Positions 5,594 to 13,852 are shown, numbered from the stretch's first letter. The stretch is 18,657 bases of DNA from CAZLBV01 sp964557845 (GCA_964557845.1 CAZLBV010000132.1:1-18657), one strand, 5' to 3'. Numbers and translations are program-made. Notes: generated from the sequence alone by a model not told the origin.

Positions 5594-7414
5594 ATGTGCG
5601 GAATCTGCGGAATAATTAACCTGAATAAAGAGCCTGTCCAGGAATTCAAGATACGGCCCATGATGAAAGAAATGAAACACCGGGGACCAGATGATGAAGG
5701 AATATTTATTGATAATTCTATAGGATTAGGCTGTGTCCGATTAAGCATAATAGATCTCTCGATTAATGGACATCAGCCTATGTTAGATAGTGAGAACAGA
5801 TATGTGATAGTTCATAATGGAGAGGTCTATAATTATAAAGAATTAAGGAAAACTTTAGTTTATAAAGGGTATAAATTCAGATCAAATACAGATACAGAAG
5901 TCATTTTAAACAGCTATATAGAATGGAATGAAGCCTGCCTGAATAAATTTAATGGAATGTGGGCATTTGCTATCTATAATAAAGAAACAAAAGATATTTT
6001 TATTTCCAGGGATAGATACGGAATTAAACCTCTTTATTATTTTCTGGATAAAGATAGATTTATTTTCGCTTCGACAATACCTGCCATACTTAAAATACTG
6101 GAGATCAAACCAGCACCCGATAACCAAATAATATATGATTATTTGGTGTATGATAGAACCGACCACAGGGTAGATACGTTTGTTAAGGAAATTAAAAAAT
6201 TAGATCCAGGTCACTTAATAAAGACTCAGAATAATTTCATTAAAATAAAAGAATGGTACAATTTAAGAAAAAGAATCACAAAACCTTTTGAAAATACAGA
6301 TGAATTCAGAAACACTCTTATTTCATCTGTTGGGTTGAGGCTGCAAAGTGATGTCCCACTAGGTGTTTGTCTGAGTGGTGGCCTGGATTCCTCCGGTATT
6401 GTATCAATATTGCTTAGAAATTTTAATGAAACCAATCTACAAACATTTTCAGCTGTTTACGGATTAGGAAAGAGAGGAGACGAATCAAAATATATTTATG
6501 AATATAAAAACCTCTTAAAAAATATGCATTTTATTCATCCTACTGCTGAAACTTTGTTTAATGATCTATCAGATTTTATTAAAGCACACGGTGAACCCAC
6601 TCTTTCGTCAGCTGCATATGCTCAGTTTAAAGTAATGGAATTAGCTAAAGAACATGTAGTTGTGACCCTGGACGGCCAAGGTTCCGACGAACAACTAGCC
6701 GGATATCATTACTCTTTCGGGTATTATTTCAAGGGTCTTTTTCGGAAATTAAGCATTTTAAAATTATTATCTGAAATTTATCACTATATGAATATCCATA
6801 AATCCACATATGCTGTAAAATATTTTTTGTATTATTTTTTCCCTTCACTTTTTAACACAGGTGAAACTATCCGGAAATATTTGAGTGATGAATTTGAAAA
6901 TACCTATTCCACTAGTTCTCTCCGCAATGAAAATTTATATCATTCAGTCAATTTAAACGAATCATTGATCAATAATTTTAAATATAAATTACCATATATC
7001 TTAAAATGGCAAGACAGTAATTCATCCTGGTTCTCACTCGAATCAAGGGTACCCTTTATAGATTACCGCATTGTAGAAAGAAGTCTTTCATTGCCAAGTA
7101 AATATTTAATCTACAAAGGCACGACGAAAAAAATATTGAGGGACTCAATGCAAGGTATAATTCCTGAAATAATAAGAGAGCGACAAGATAAAGTTGGATT
7201 TCACACTCCCCAGGATGAATGGTTTAGGCAACCGGTTTTTAAAAAATATATTTTTGATCTGCTTGATTCTAATGAATTTTCCACCCTGAATATAATTAAT
7301 AAAAATAAAGCGAAGAATTTATATCAAGCGCATGTTGACCTAAAGAAAAACATTGCAGACGAAATCTGGAAGTGGATCAACCTTGATTTATGGTTCAAAG
7401 AATATATATACTAA
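5594..7414 (+). CDS. asnB: Asparagine synthase-like glutamine-hydrolysing amidotransferase
   Basis: A 606-residue class II glutamine amidotransferase. The processed N-terminal cysteine is C2 in MCGICGI. The glutaminase domain (to about 210) has HRGPDDEG (29-36), VHNGEVYN (73-80) and SRDRYGIKPLYY (138-149). The synthetase domain has the ATP PP-loop SGGLDSS (261-267), DGQGSDEQLAGY, and late motifs SLESRVPFIDYR and RERQDKVGFHTP. All catalytic elements look intact. In glycan clusters such proteins (for example WbpS-type) are thought to amidate the carboxyl group of uronic acids rather than aspartate. Here the diacetamido uronic acid predicted from the minus-strand genes is a natural target. It lies 43 bp after the GT-B gene and shares its AT-rich composition. 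The AsnB family is certain; the sugar substrate is inferred. Confidence 0.9.
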   Translation: MCGICGIINLNKEPVQEFKIRPMMKEMKHRGPDDEGIFIDNSIGLGCVRLSIIDLSINGHQPMLDSENRYVIVHNGEVYNYKELRKTLVYKGYKFRSNTDTEVILNSYIEWNEACLNKFNGMWAFAIYNKETKDIFISRDRYGIKPLYYFLDKDRFIFASTIPAILKILEIKPAPDNQIIYDYLVYDRTDHRVDTFVKEIKKLDPGHLIKTQNNFIKIKEWYNLRKRITKPFENTDEFRNTLISSVGLRLQSDVPLGVCLSGGLDSSGIVSILLRNFNETNLQTFSAVYGLGKRGDESKYIYEYKNLLKNMHFIHPTAETLFNDLSDFIKAHGEPTLSSAAYAQFKVMELAKEHVVVTLDGQGSDEQLAGYHYSFGYYFKGLFRKLSILKLLSEIYHYMNIHKSTYAVKYFLYYFFPSLFNTGETIRKYLSDEFENTYSTSSLRNENLYHSVNLNESLINNFKYKLPYILKWQDSNSSWFSLESRVPFIDYRIVERSLSLPSKYLIYKGTTKKILRDSMQGIIPEIIRERQDKVGFHTPQDEWFRQPVFKKYIFDLLDSNEFSTLNIINKNKAKNLYQAHVDLKKNIADEIWKWINLDLWFKEYIY

Positions 7415-7513
7415 TTTTTAATTATTGTAATTAAAATAAAATTAAAAAGGATTATGTCGATTCATAGCCTGATTCAAAAGTACCTATAATGGGAGAAAAA
7501 ATAGGATGATTTA

Positions 7514-8713
7514 ATGGCCGACCTTTGGATTGAAGACCGAAAAACTGTTAATGGTGAAATCGAGCTGGGTGCCCGGTTCGAATCCCTCAGCAATCAGCAT
7601 CGATTGTGGTATCGAGTTGAATCCAGCAATGAAAATGAACTCGCTCCTAACGCGGATCCATTTGTTTTAGGATCTTTAATGATCGCCATGAACAAAGGCG
7701 AAAGCCTGCGTGTTCACGGTCGGATTTCGCCATCATTAATCAGGAATCTTGAGGACTATCAGAGAGTCTGGGCTTTTTGGAAATCTGACATGTATGGCAT
7801 TATTGAAATCACCGCTGATGAAGAAAAGGAAATGGATCATCCAGCCAGAAAAGAGATGATATTCTGTTTTTCTGGCGGAGTGGATTCCTGTTTTACAGCC
7901 TTGAGACATACTCAGGGAATTACAACCCGTTTTCCTCTTCCCCTAAAGACTGGTGTTTTTGTTCATGGATTTGACATCCCTCTCTCACAAAAAGAAGTCT
8001 ATGAAAGTGCTTACAAGAAAGTACAGATTCAACTAGAAAGTCTTGGTTTAAGTCTTTATACTGTTCGGACCAATTTCAAGGAAATATCAGTGTTCTGGCC
8101 ACATGATTACGGATCAGGCATTGCCTCAATCCTCTCCCTTTTCCAGAAGAAATACACTGCCGGTCTAATTGCCCAAGGTATGTCATTTTCAAGCTTCAAG
8201 CATCTTGTGGGTTCACATCCTATGACCGATCCATTGTTATCCAGCTCATCTTTTTCCATTATCCCGGACGGAAGTGGATTTGAAAGGACGGAAAAAATCA
8301 GAGCTATATCTGAATGGCCAGAGGGAATAAAATACCTGAGGGTATGTTGGGAAGGAGAAAAAAAGGATAGAAATTGTTGTGCTTGCGAGAAGTGTATCCG
8401 CAATATTTTGACCTTCCGTGCTCTTGGGATTTCTCTTCCTCCGGCATTTCCTTACGATGTAAGCGATGACCAAATTTATAGGCTAGGTCCATTAAAAGAG
8501 TCAACGATCACAATCGGATATGAAGAAATTTTGAAAGAGGCAGTAAAACGTGGACTTGAAAATGAAACTTGGGTATGGGCATTGAAAAAAGCCATTCATC
8601 GCAGCCGGATGATTCGTAAATTATGGTCAACTCCATGGGGCCGATTTAAACTACGATTAATACGTTTGTTTAGGAAGGCATGGCGCCAGCCGGTCTCCAC
8701 CCAGAAGTTTTAA
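7514..8713 (+). CDS. Uncharacterised QueC-like PP-loop ATPase with Cys4 zinc site
   Basis: A 399-residue protein whose function I do not recognise. Residues 1-105 are a small accessory domain with no known motif. From 113 a PP-loop ATP pyrophosphatase core follows. It has SGGVDS (120-125), then HGFDIPL (151-157), GSHPMTDPL (233-241) and RTEKIRAI (258-265). A cysteine cluster, C278 with C288, C291 and C294 (CxxCxxC, followed by IR), resembles the zinc site of QueC. The last 60 residues are basic. PP-loop enzymes adenylate a carboxylate, carbonyl or nucleobase and replace it with nitrogen or sulphur. I recall similar proteins in many surface-glycan clusters without a known reaction. It follows the AsnB-like gene by 99 bp. 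The ATG has AGGA 7 nt upstream; a possible promoter lies at 7461-7490 (TTCATA-18-TATAAT). A sugar-modifying amidation or thiolation is possible but unproven. Confidence 0.75.
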   Translation: MADLWIEDRKTVNGEIELGARFESLSNQHRLWYRVESSNENELAPNADPFVLGSLMIAMNKGESLRVHGRISPSLIRNLEDYQRVWAFWKSDMYGIIEITADEEKEMDHPARKEMIFCFSGGVDSCFTALRHTQGITTRFPLPLKTGVFVHGFDIPLSQKEVYESAYKKVQIQLESLGLSLYTVRTNFKEISVFWPHDYGSGIASILSLFQKKYTAGLIAQGMSFSSFKHLVGSHPMTDPLLSSSSFSIIPDGSGFERTEKIRAISEWPEGIKYLRVCWEGEKKDRNCCACEKCIRNILTFRALGISLPPAFPYDVSDDQIYRLGPLKESTITIGYEEILKEAVKRGLENETWVWALKKAIHRSRMIRKLWSTPWGRFKLRLIRLFRKAWRQPVSTQKF

Positions 8714-8729
8714 TCGAAAAACAGCATGT

Positions 8730-10511
8730 CTATTCTTTAGGCCACCTTCCTAATTCATGTAGTTCAATAATGCTCTTAAGTTCATCATAGCATAAATATT
8801 CTTTCCTTAAAAAAATCCAGTAGCCTGAAGCACTGCCCCGCGAAGACCAAAGACCCATGAACTTATACTGGTCATGGAATCCCGGCATTGTAAGCACCTG
8901 AAAAGTTGACCCAAAACCATTATGAAGCTTCGAAGCCCAACCAGATATAGAGTGGTACTTTGATTCGTCAAGACAATAATGAATTCCATCAATTTGCATT
9001 ATCGAGGAATTGCGATCTGTCAACCTGGACACAGAACATGGAACCATGTAAACATCCTGAAGCACAAGAAGATCTGGCTGTCGACTTTTCAGGTAATCAT
9101 GGGTAAGCCCATTGTGCGCTACAAAACGATCTGATAAACCAATCAGGTCCATTGTCGGGAGTTTTGAGTAATACGGAATTGCGCCGACCTCTCCGGTAGC
9201 AAGAAGTGGCTTAGGTTTAAGAAACGAAGCTGAGGAAAGATTTTTTCCCATCTTTACCAGAATCTCTTGAACCACCGAAATACAATAATGTCTATATTCT
9301 AGATAGCGTTTGCTGGAATAAACACTTGCAATACCCTGGATTACCAATAAAATTATGATTAGGACAGCAGTTGGTTCACTATTGCGTATTAATAGGTCTT
9401 TATTTTTGGGTAATTCTGAAGATGGTTGTGTGTTTTTTGTCAATACCCAGACACGGATTATCGAAACCAACAGAGCTGGAAAGATGGGTATTAAGAACCG
9501 AAATTCCCAACTCATCATTGGTTGAAATCTAATAAAAGCGATTACAAAAAAAATACTGGGGAAAAATAAACATAAAAATATTCTATCTCTTATCAGGCCT
9601 AAAATTCCGATCTTCCCCGCTGCAAAAGCAATATACAACCAAATTGGCCCAAGTATAATTAATAAGAATGCTCCAACGTGGTTTAAACCTGGGAGCGGAC
9701 CTGTATACGTTGTAGCTGATTTGATATAATAAGGATTTGGGAAAAGTGATTTAAAATACCAGCCACGTACAGCCCAGTACATTACTACAATCAAAACAAG
9801 TAAGAAAATAATTTTTATATAACGTTTACGTCCAGACCAATCCTTTTCGAATAACAACAGAACAAACAATAGTGGACCAAGGAAAGCAACTGCATCAGGC
9901 CGGGTCATGACAGCCAAGAGAGATAGAATTACCATCACAACACTTCGTCTCGGATTCAACTTCTTAATAGCAAAAAAACTCAGTGAACCCAAAATCAGTG
10001 CATATATCATCGTCTCCATGCCATTGAAAGCATGTATTGCAAAGATCGGATTTAGGCCTATGGCCAATATAATCATCCATTTGCCAAAATAACTGAAGGT
10101 TCCTAAGTCCTTAAAAATAGCTTCACCAAAATTTGGGATGACCAAACCAATGAGAACCAACCAAGATGCTATACAGAGTAATGGAATTAAAATTTCAGGT
10201 TTAACTCCAAGGAACTTCTGTCCGAATGCACCAAGTAAAACAACAGACATACTGGTAAATCCTTCAACTCGATCTCCTGTTCCATTCCAGGTCAAGCCTT
10301 GACCTGATGCTAAGTGATCAGAAAAACGATACGTTATATAAGCATCATCAAGTATGAATCCTCTAAAAAATAATCCCCACACAACCAGTATGATCATGGC
10401 GGCTATCACAAATCCAACTTTTTTTAATACTCGTTGGGATCTTCCAGTGGAAATTTTTTGATACCTCCTGGTCAAGGTTTCTTCGTTAGACAATTTCTTT
10501 TTTTCTGTCAT
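8730..10511 (-). CDS. GT-C-fold membrane glycosyltransferase (PMT/ArnT/RgtA-like)
   Basis: A 593-residue polytopic membrane protein. After a charged cytoplasmic N-terminus (1-32), the first membrane helix (33-53) is followed by the outward loop DDAYITYRFSDHLASGQG (55-72). The paired aspartates D55-D56 are the catalytic signature of GT-C transferases that use polyprenyl-phosphate sugars. Many more hydrophobic helices follow to about residue 430. A soluble C-terminal portion of about 170 residues contains a small-protein-like segment ending at the stop. Such enzymes glycosylate lipids, glycans or proteins on the outer face of the inner membrane. It runs against its neighbours: its 3' end is 16 bp from the end of the PP-loop gene and its promoter is back-to-back with that of neuB. 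No strong Shine-Dalgarno is visible before the ATG. Acceptor and donor are unknown. Confidence 0.8.
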   Translation of the reverse strand: MTEKKKLSNEETLTRRYQKISTGRSQRVLKKVGFVIAAMIILVVWGLFFRGFILDDAYITYRFSDHLASGQGLTWNGTGDRVEGFTSMSVVLLGAFGQKFLGVKPEILIPLLCIASWLVLIGLVIPNFGEAIFKDLGTFSYFGKWMIILAIGLNPIFAIHAFNGMETMIYALILGSLSFFAIKKLNPRRSVVMVILSLLAVMTRPDAVAFLGPLLFVLLLFEKDWSGRKRYIKIIFLLVLIVVMYWAVRGWYFKSLFPNPYYIKSATTYTGPLPGLNHVGAFLLIILGPIWLYIAFAAGKIGILGLIRDRIFLCLFFPSIFFVIAFIRFQPMMSWEFRFLIPIFPALLVSIIRVWVLTKNTQPSSELPKNKDLLIRNSEPTAVLIIILLVIQGIASVYSSKRYLEYRHYCISVVQEILVKMGKNLSSASFLKPKPLLATGEVGAIPYYSKLPTMDLIGLSDRFVAHNGLTHDYLKSRQPDLLVLQDVYMVPCSVSRLTDRNSSIMQIDGIHYCLDESKYHSISGWASKLHNGFGSTFQVLTMPGFHDQYKFMGLWSSRGSASGYWIFLRKEYLCYDELKSIIELHELGRWPKE

Positions 10512-10605
10512 ACAACCATTCTTTTATTTTAAGATAATAATATTACTCATTAATGTTGATCCTATTCGGGATAACAATAGAGGTTTGTTTTCTATTCATT
10601 GAGGA

Positions 10606-10634
10606 ATTTAAAATAAATAGACACTCTCTGTCAA
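10606..10634 (-). promoter_or_regulatory. Sigma-70 promoter for the GT-C gene
   Basis: On the minus strand TTGACA (10634-10629) is followed after 17 nt by TTAAAT (10611-10606). The -35 is perfect and the -10 matches four of six bases. Predicted start is about 90 nt upstream of the ATG at 10511. Confidence 0.6.
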
Positions 10635-10649
10635 GCATAGGGGTGTTAC

Positions 10650-10678
10650 TTGACAGCCATAAGGGCTTTACTTATAAT
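10650..10678 (+). promoter_or_regulatory. Consensus sigma-70 promoter for the neuB operon
   Basis: TTGACA at 10650-10655, a 17-nt spacer and TATAAT at 10673-10678 match the consensus at every position. The start near 10685 gives a leader of about 56 nt. The -35 pairs with that of the divergent GT-C promoter as the inverted repeat TGTCAAG/CTTGACA. Confidence 0.85.
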
Positions 10679-10740
10679 TCATTTTAATTTAGCGGGAATT
10701 TTCTTATAAATTAGTCAATTAATAAGATAGGAGTAAGGAA

Positions 10741-11589
10741 TTGAGTATATTCATTATTGCAGAATTAGGTATAAATCACAATGGTGATGTTGGAATCGCC
10801 AAGCAGTTGATACAAATCGCCAAGGATGCCGGGTGTGATGCGGTAAAACTTCAAAAAAGAACCATAGATCTGGTCTATTCGGCTGAATATCTTGATCAAC
10901 CATTAGAAAGCCCTTGGGGAAAAACAAGGAGGGAACAGAAGGAAGGTTTGGAATTGGGCCAAAAAGAATATGAAGAGATTGACCGCTATTGCCGGGAACT
11001 TGAGATTGATTGGTTTGCCTCAGCTTGGGATCCGGAAAGCCAGGATTTTCTCAAACAGTTTAATCTTAAATACAATAAGATTGCCTCAGCCATGCTGGTG
11101 GATAAAGACCATTTGAAATTGGTTGCCTCCGAAGGTAAGCATACTTTTATCTCCACCGGCATGAGCACTTATAAGGATATTGATCTTGCAGTAGATATTT
11201 TCAGAAAATCCAACTGTCCTTTTGAACTCATGCATTGCGTTTCCACCTATCCCATGGAAGATGGTGATGCCAACCTCAAGTGCATTCCGATGATGCAAAA
11301 ACGCTATCAGTGTGATGTCGGGTACAGCGGGCATGAGGTTGGATTAGCGGTTTCCTATGCAGCTGCTGCCTTAGAAATAACTTCATTGGAAAGACATATT
11401 ACACTGAACCGTTCCATGTATGGATCAGATCAAGCAGCTTCTGTTGAACCCCTGGGGCTTAGAACACTGGTGGGAGCAATAAGGAAGATCGAAAGAGCTA
11501 TGGGAGATGGAAAAAAAGAGATAAACAAGAAGGAGATACCCATAGCCAAAAAACTCCGGGCCCATCTTAAGTGGGAAGCCAGTGAATAA
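10741..11589 (+). CDS. neuB: NeuB-family nonulosonate synthase lacking the SAF (antifreeze-like) domain
   Basis: A 282-residue TIM-barrel enzyme of the NeuB family, which condenses phosphoenolpyruvate with a six-carbon sugar or its 6-phosphate to give a nine-carbon 2-keto acid. Family blocks are clear: IAELGINHNGD (6-16), VKLQKR (35-40), FISTGMST (136-143) and CVSTYPM (166-172). The metal ligands are GYSGHE (H198) and ERHITL (H219). Two late motifs differ from classic NeuB: TLNR replaces TLDR, and GSDQAASVEP replaces the usual DHxxSLEP pattern. The protein ends after the barrel, so the roughly 60-residue SAF domain is absent. The gene is not visibly truncated: it stops at a normal codon 34 bp before the next gene. 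The start is TTG with TAGGAG 7 nt upstream and no better in-frame ATG. It is first in an operon with a pyruvyltransferase homologue and a CMP transferase. Substrate is unknown. Confidence 0.88.
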   Translation: MSIFIIAELGINHNGDVGIAKQLIQIAKDAGCDAVKLQKRTIDLVYSAEYLDQPLESPWGKTRREQKEGLELGQKEYEEIDRYCRELEIDWFASAWDPESQDFLKQFNLKYNKIASAMLVDKDHLKLVASEGKHTFISTGMSTYKDIDLAVDIFRKSNCPFELMHCVSTYPMEDGDANLKCIPMMQKRYQCDVGYSGHEVGLAVSYAAAALEITSLERHITLNRSMYGSDQAASVEPLGLRTLVGAIRKIERAMGDGKKEINKKEIPIAKKLRAHLKWEASE

Positions 11590-11623
11590 GTTAAATTCCC
11601 TATAATCTTATTATTATAAAAAT

Positions 11624-12850
11624 ATGGATAAAAAACTTAAACTCATTCATTTAGCCAATTTCAACAGCATCAATATCGGTAATGGTGCTTTGATTACCGG
11701 ACTTGAGAATATCATATCTGAAGACTTTAAAAGAAAAATAGACTGGATAAGAGATCCTTGGGATGATTATACCTTTGGCTTTAAACATTTTAATGAAGAA
11801 TTTGTCACATCTGTGAATCAAAGCAATGGATTAATAATAAACGGAGCCGTAACCATTCATGGACGAAAATACCTTCAGGAAACCGGCATGCGTTTTGAGC
11901 TGCCTTTGAAATTGATGGAGAAAATAACAAAACCCATCATATTTTACGGCATATCTTATCGTCATTTCAGAGGTCAGGAATTCTTCCATGCTGAGACTTT
12001 AAAAAAGACTTTAAGATTTTTTGTTGGCTCTCCCACTATTTTAATGGGAGTTAGAAATGACGGAACTAAAAAATGGCTGGAACAAACATTAAAACTCGAC
12101 AAGGAGACTATCGATCAAATAATCGAAATTCCAGACAGCGGTTTATTTACCTCTGCAAAAGCCGGCTGCTATCCTGAAATATTAGATGACCCTAAAGTTA
12201 TTATTTTTTCCCCCAATGATGAGGATTCAGCTTTTAGATTCGCTGATGATAATAAATTGAATGTTAAAGAGACTGGGTATCTATTAAACCCGGAAGCAGA
12301 AAAAAAACCGGAAGATCATTCCTGGTTTAAAAACCGGGAAACCCTGATCGATAAGATTAAAAATACACTGACCAGACTTGTTCAGGAAACCGGAGGTCAA
12401 CTGCTTTTGGTTCCTCATTACCTGGATGATTATAAGTTTATTGCCAGCCTGGTGGACAGGTTTGAGCCTCAGATAGCTCATCAGTGTTCGATCACAACCG
12501 GTTTGATGAGAGTTCAGGGAACCGAGTACTTTTATGGTAGATATGTGCAGGCGGATCTGGCCATCAGCATGAGGGTTCATTCCATGTCACCCTGTATTGG
12601 CTTGGGTGTGCCCATGATTCCTCTTATAACCCAGCCTAGAATGTGGGATTTTCTAAAGAGCTGCGGATTGGACGATATCGGAGTTGACGCTTTTTCAGAA
12701 AATGTTGAGCAAGAGCTTTTTGAAACCGCCAGAGAGATCCTGTCAAATCCTAAGCAGCGAATAGAACAGTTCAACCGAGCACGGGACAGAATGAGATCCG
12801 AAGTGAAGATAATAAATCAGAATATCGAGAAAAAGTTCTTTAACCATTAA
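11624..12850 (+). CDS. Polysaccharide pyruvyl transferase family protein
   Basis: A 408-residue member of the CsaB/WcaK polysaccharide pyruvyltransferase family, a GT-B-like fold that transfers pyruvate from phosphoenolpyruvate to form ketals on sugars. Visible family features are the N-terminal NIGNGALITG (17-26), INGAVTIHG (72-80), the mid-protein GVRNDGTKKWL (142-152), LVPHYLDD (262-269), and the signature RVHSMSPCIGLGVPMI (317-332) with Q337 after it. No membrane segment or signal peptide. It sits between neuB and the second CMP transferase (34 bp and 7 bp gaps), so it may act on the same nonulosonate-containing glycan. Several homologues in glycan clusters have no proven pyruvyl transfer, so some other role, such as glycosyl transfer, cannot be excluded. 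Confidence 0.8.
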   Translation: MDKKLKLIHLANFNSINIGNGALITGLENIISEDFKRKIDWIRDPWDDYTFGFKHFNEEFVTSVNQSNGLIINGAVTIHGRKYLQETGMRFELPLKLMEKITKPIIFYGISYRHFRGQEFFHAETLKKTLRFFVGSPTILMGVRNDGTKKWLEQTLKLDKETIDQIIEIPDSGLFTSAKAGCYPEILDDPKVIIFSPNDEDSAFRFADDNKLNVKETGYLLNPEAEKKPEDHSWFKNRETLIDKIKNTLTRLVQETGGQLLLVPHYLDDYKFIASLVDRFEPQIAHQCSITTGLMRVQGTEYFYGRYVQADLAISMRVHSMSPCIGLGVPMIPLITQPRMWDFLKSCGLDDIGVDAFSENVEQELFETAREILSNPKQRIEQFNRARDRMRSEVKIINQNIEKKFFNH

Positions 12851-12857
12851 AAACACT

Positions 12858-13604
12858 ATGAACAAAAAATCACCTAAAAAAGAAGTTTTAGCATTAATTC
12901 CTGCCAGGGAAGGATCTAAAAGAATTCCTCATAAAAATATAAGACTCTTATGGGGTAAACCTTTACTGGCATACTCTATAGAGACAGCCCTTCAATCAAA
13001 ACAGATTTCACGAGTCATTTGCACCACCGACGATCAAGAGATTGCGGATATTGCACGGTATTATGGAGCAGAGGTGCCGTTTTTGAGGCCAAAAAATATT
13101 TCCGGTGACAGATCATCTGATACTGAGTTTTATCTACATGCACTCATCTGGCTGAAAGACCATGAAAATTATCAACCTGATATTATTGCCAACTTAAGGC
13201 CAACCAATCCTTTAAGGAAACCTGAGATTGTAGATGATATTATTAAACGGCTCATCTCCCGCCCGGATGTGGATTCAATAAGAACAATCAGCAAATCACC
13301 CTACTCTCCCTTTAAAATGCGAATTGTGGAAGAAAAAACAAATTTGATAAAACCCCTGGTTTTTGTTCACAGAGAAGGCCCATATAATCAGGCCAAACAG
13401 CCATTACCACAAGCTTATCTACTTAATGCCTATTTGGATGCCACCTGGGTTGAGATTGTTTTAAAGAAAAAATTATCTCTGGGTGAAAAAATGTTGGCCT
13501 ATATATTGAATGAGAATCCCATAGATATTGATACCGAGGAGGATTGGCAGAGATTGATCCAGAATTTTACTTCTTTTGAATCTTACTTGAAACAAAGAAT
13601 TTGA
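12858..13604 (+). CDS. neuA: CMP-nonulosonate synthetase (acylneuraminate cytidylyltransferase family), copy 2
   Basis: A 248-residue CMP-sugar synthetase with the CTP-binding motif IPAREGSKRIPHKN (14-27), GKPLLAYSIETA, and TTDDQEIADIA. The C-terminal DIDTEEDW supplies the family's metal-binding aspartates. It transfers CMP to a nonulosonic acid made by the NeuB-like enzyme two genes upstream. It starts 7 bp after the pyruvyltransferase homologue, so translation is probably coupled; no strong Shine-Dalgarno is seen. It differs clearly from the copy at 3707-4456, most of all in the substrate-facing middle (VHREGPYNQAKQ here, against NDYYAELLTDVPRQKL there). The two may therefore activate different sugars. 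It is the last gene before a 357-bp intergenic region. Confidence 0.88.
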   Translation: MNKKSPKKEVLALIPAREGSKRIPHKNIRLLWGKPLLAYSIETALQSKQISRVICTTDDQEIADIARYYGAEVPFLRPKNISGDRSSDTEFYLHALIWLKDHENYQPDIIANLRPTNPLRKPEIVDDIIKRLISRPDVDSIRTISKSPYSPFKMRIVEEKTNLIKPLVFVHREGPYNQAKQPLPQAYLLNAYLDATWVEIVLKKKLSLGEKMLAYILNENPIDIDTEEDWQRLIQNFTSFESYLKQRI

Positions 13605-13734
13605 ACCGGATTAATTTCAATAATACTTTTCATTGCCATTACTATACCTATATTAAATTGGATGATTAAATACTTTGAAGAGGATTGTCTACATTTAGGA
13701 GCAATACATAAGGTCTTTTCTTTATTCTAAAAAA

Positions 13735-13743
13735 TGATATAAT
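13735..13743 (+). promoter_or_regulatory. Extended -10 promoter for the KpsS-like/wzx operon
   Basis: TGATATAAT gives the extended -10 pattern TGnTATAAT with a perfect hexamer at 13738-13743. No good -35 is found at 16-18 nt, which is tolerated by extended -10 promoters. A start near 13750 would give a leader of about 210 nt that includes the ops element. Confidence 0.55.
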
Positions 13744-13835
13744 ATCGCAGATAAAGTTTGGAAAAGTCATAGCTCTGAGATAAATTGTTTTTATATTTTG
13801 TTATTACAGCCCTAAATCATTAAAAAGGGGGAAAC

Positions 13836-13846
13836 GGCGGTAGCCT
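13836..13846 (+). promoter_or_regulatory. Probable ops element (RfaH/NusG-paralog recruitment site)
   Basis: GGCGGTAGCCT matches the ops pattern GGCGGTAGNNT in the sense direction, about 86 nt after the predicted start and 115 nt before the KpsS-like gene. The flanks also resemble those of the first ops site: both read AAA-N-GGCGGTAGC-Y-TA. A specialised NusG paralog would load here and suppress polarity through the downstream transferase, flippase, PaaK-like and CapA-like genes. Confidence 0.75.
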
Positions 13847-13852
13847 ATAATG

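Noticed and set aside
7416..7436. Perfect 9-bp inverted repeat right after the asnB stop codon, considered as a terminator
   Set aside because: The stem is entirely A/T and no T-run follows it, so it is too weak to call an intrinsic terminator.
12284..12774. Minus-strand open frames opposite the pyruvyltransferase homologue
   Set aside because: They are shadows of the conserved plus-strand gene, with no start signals or recognisable motifs.
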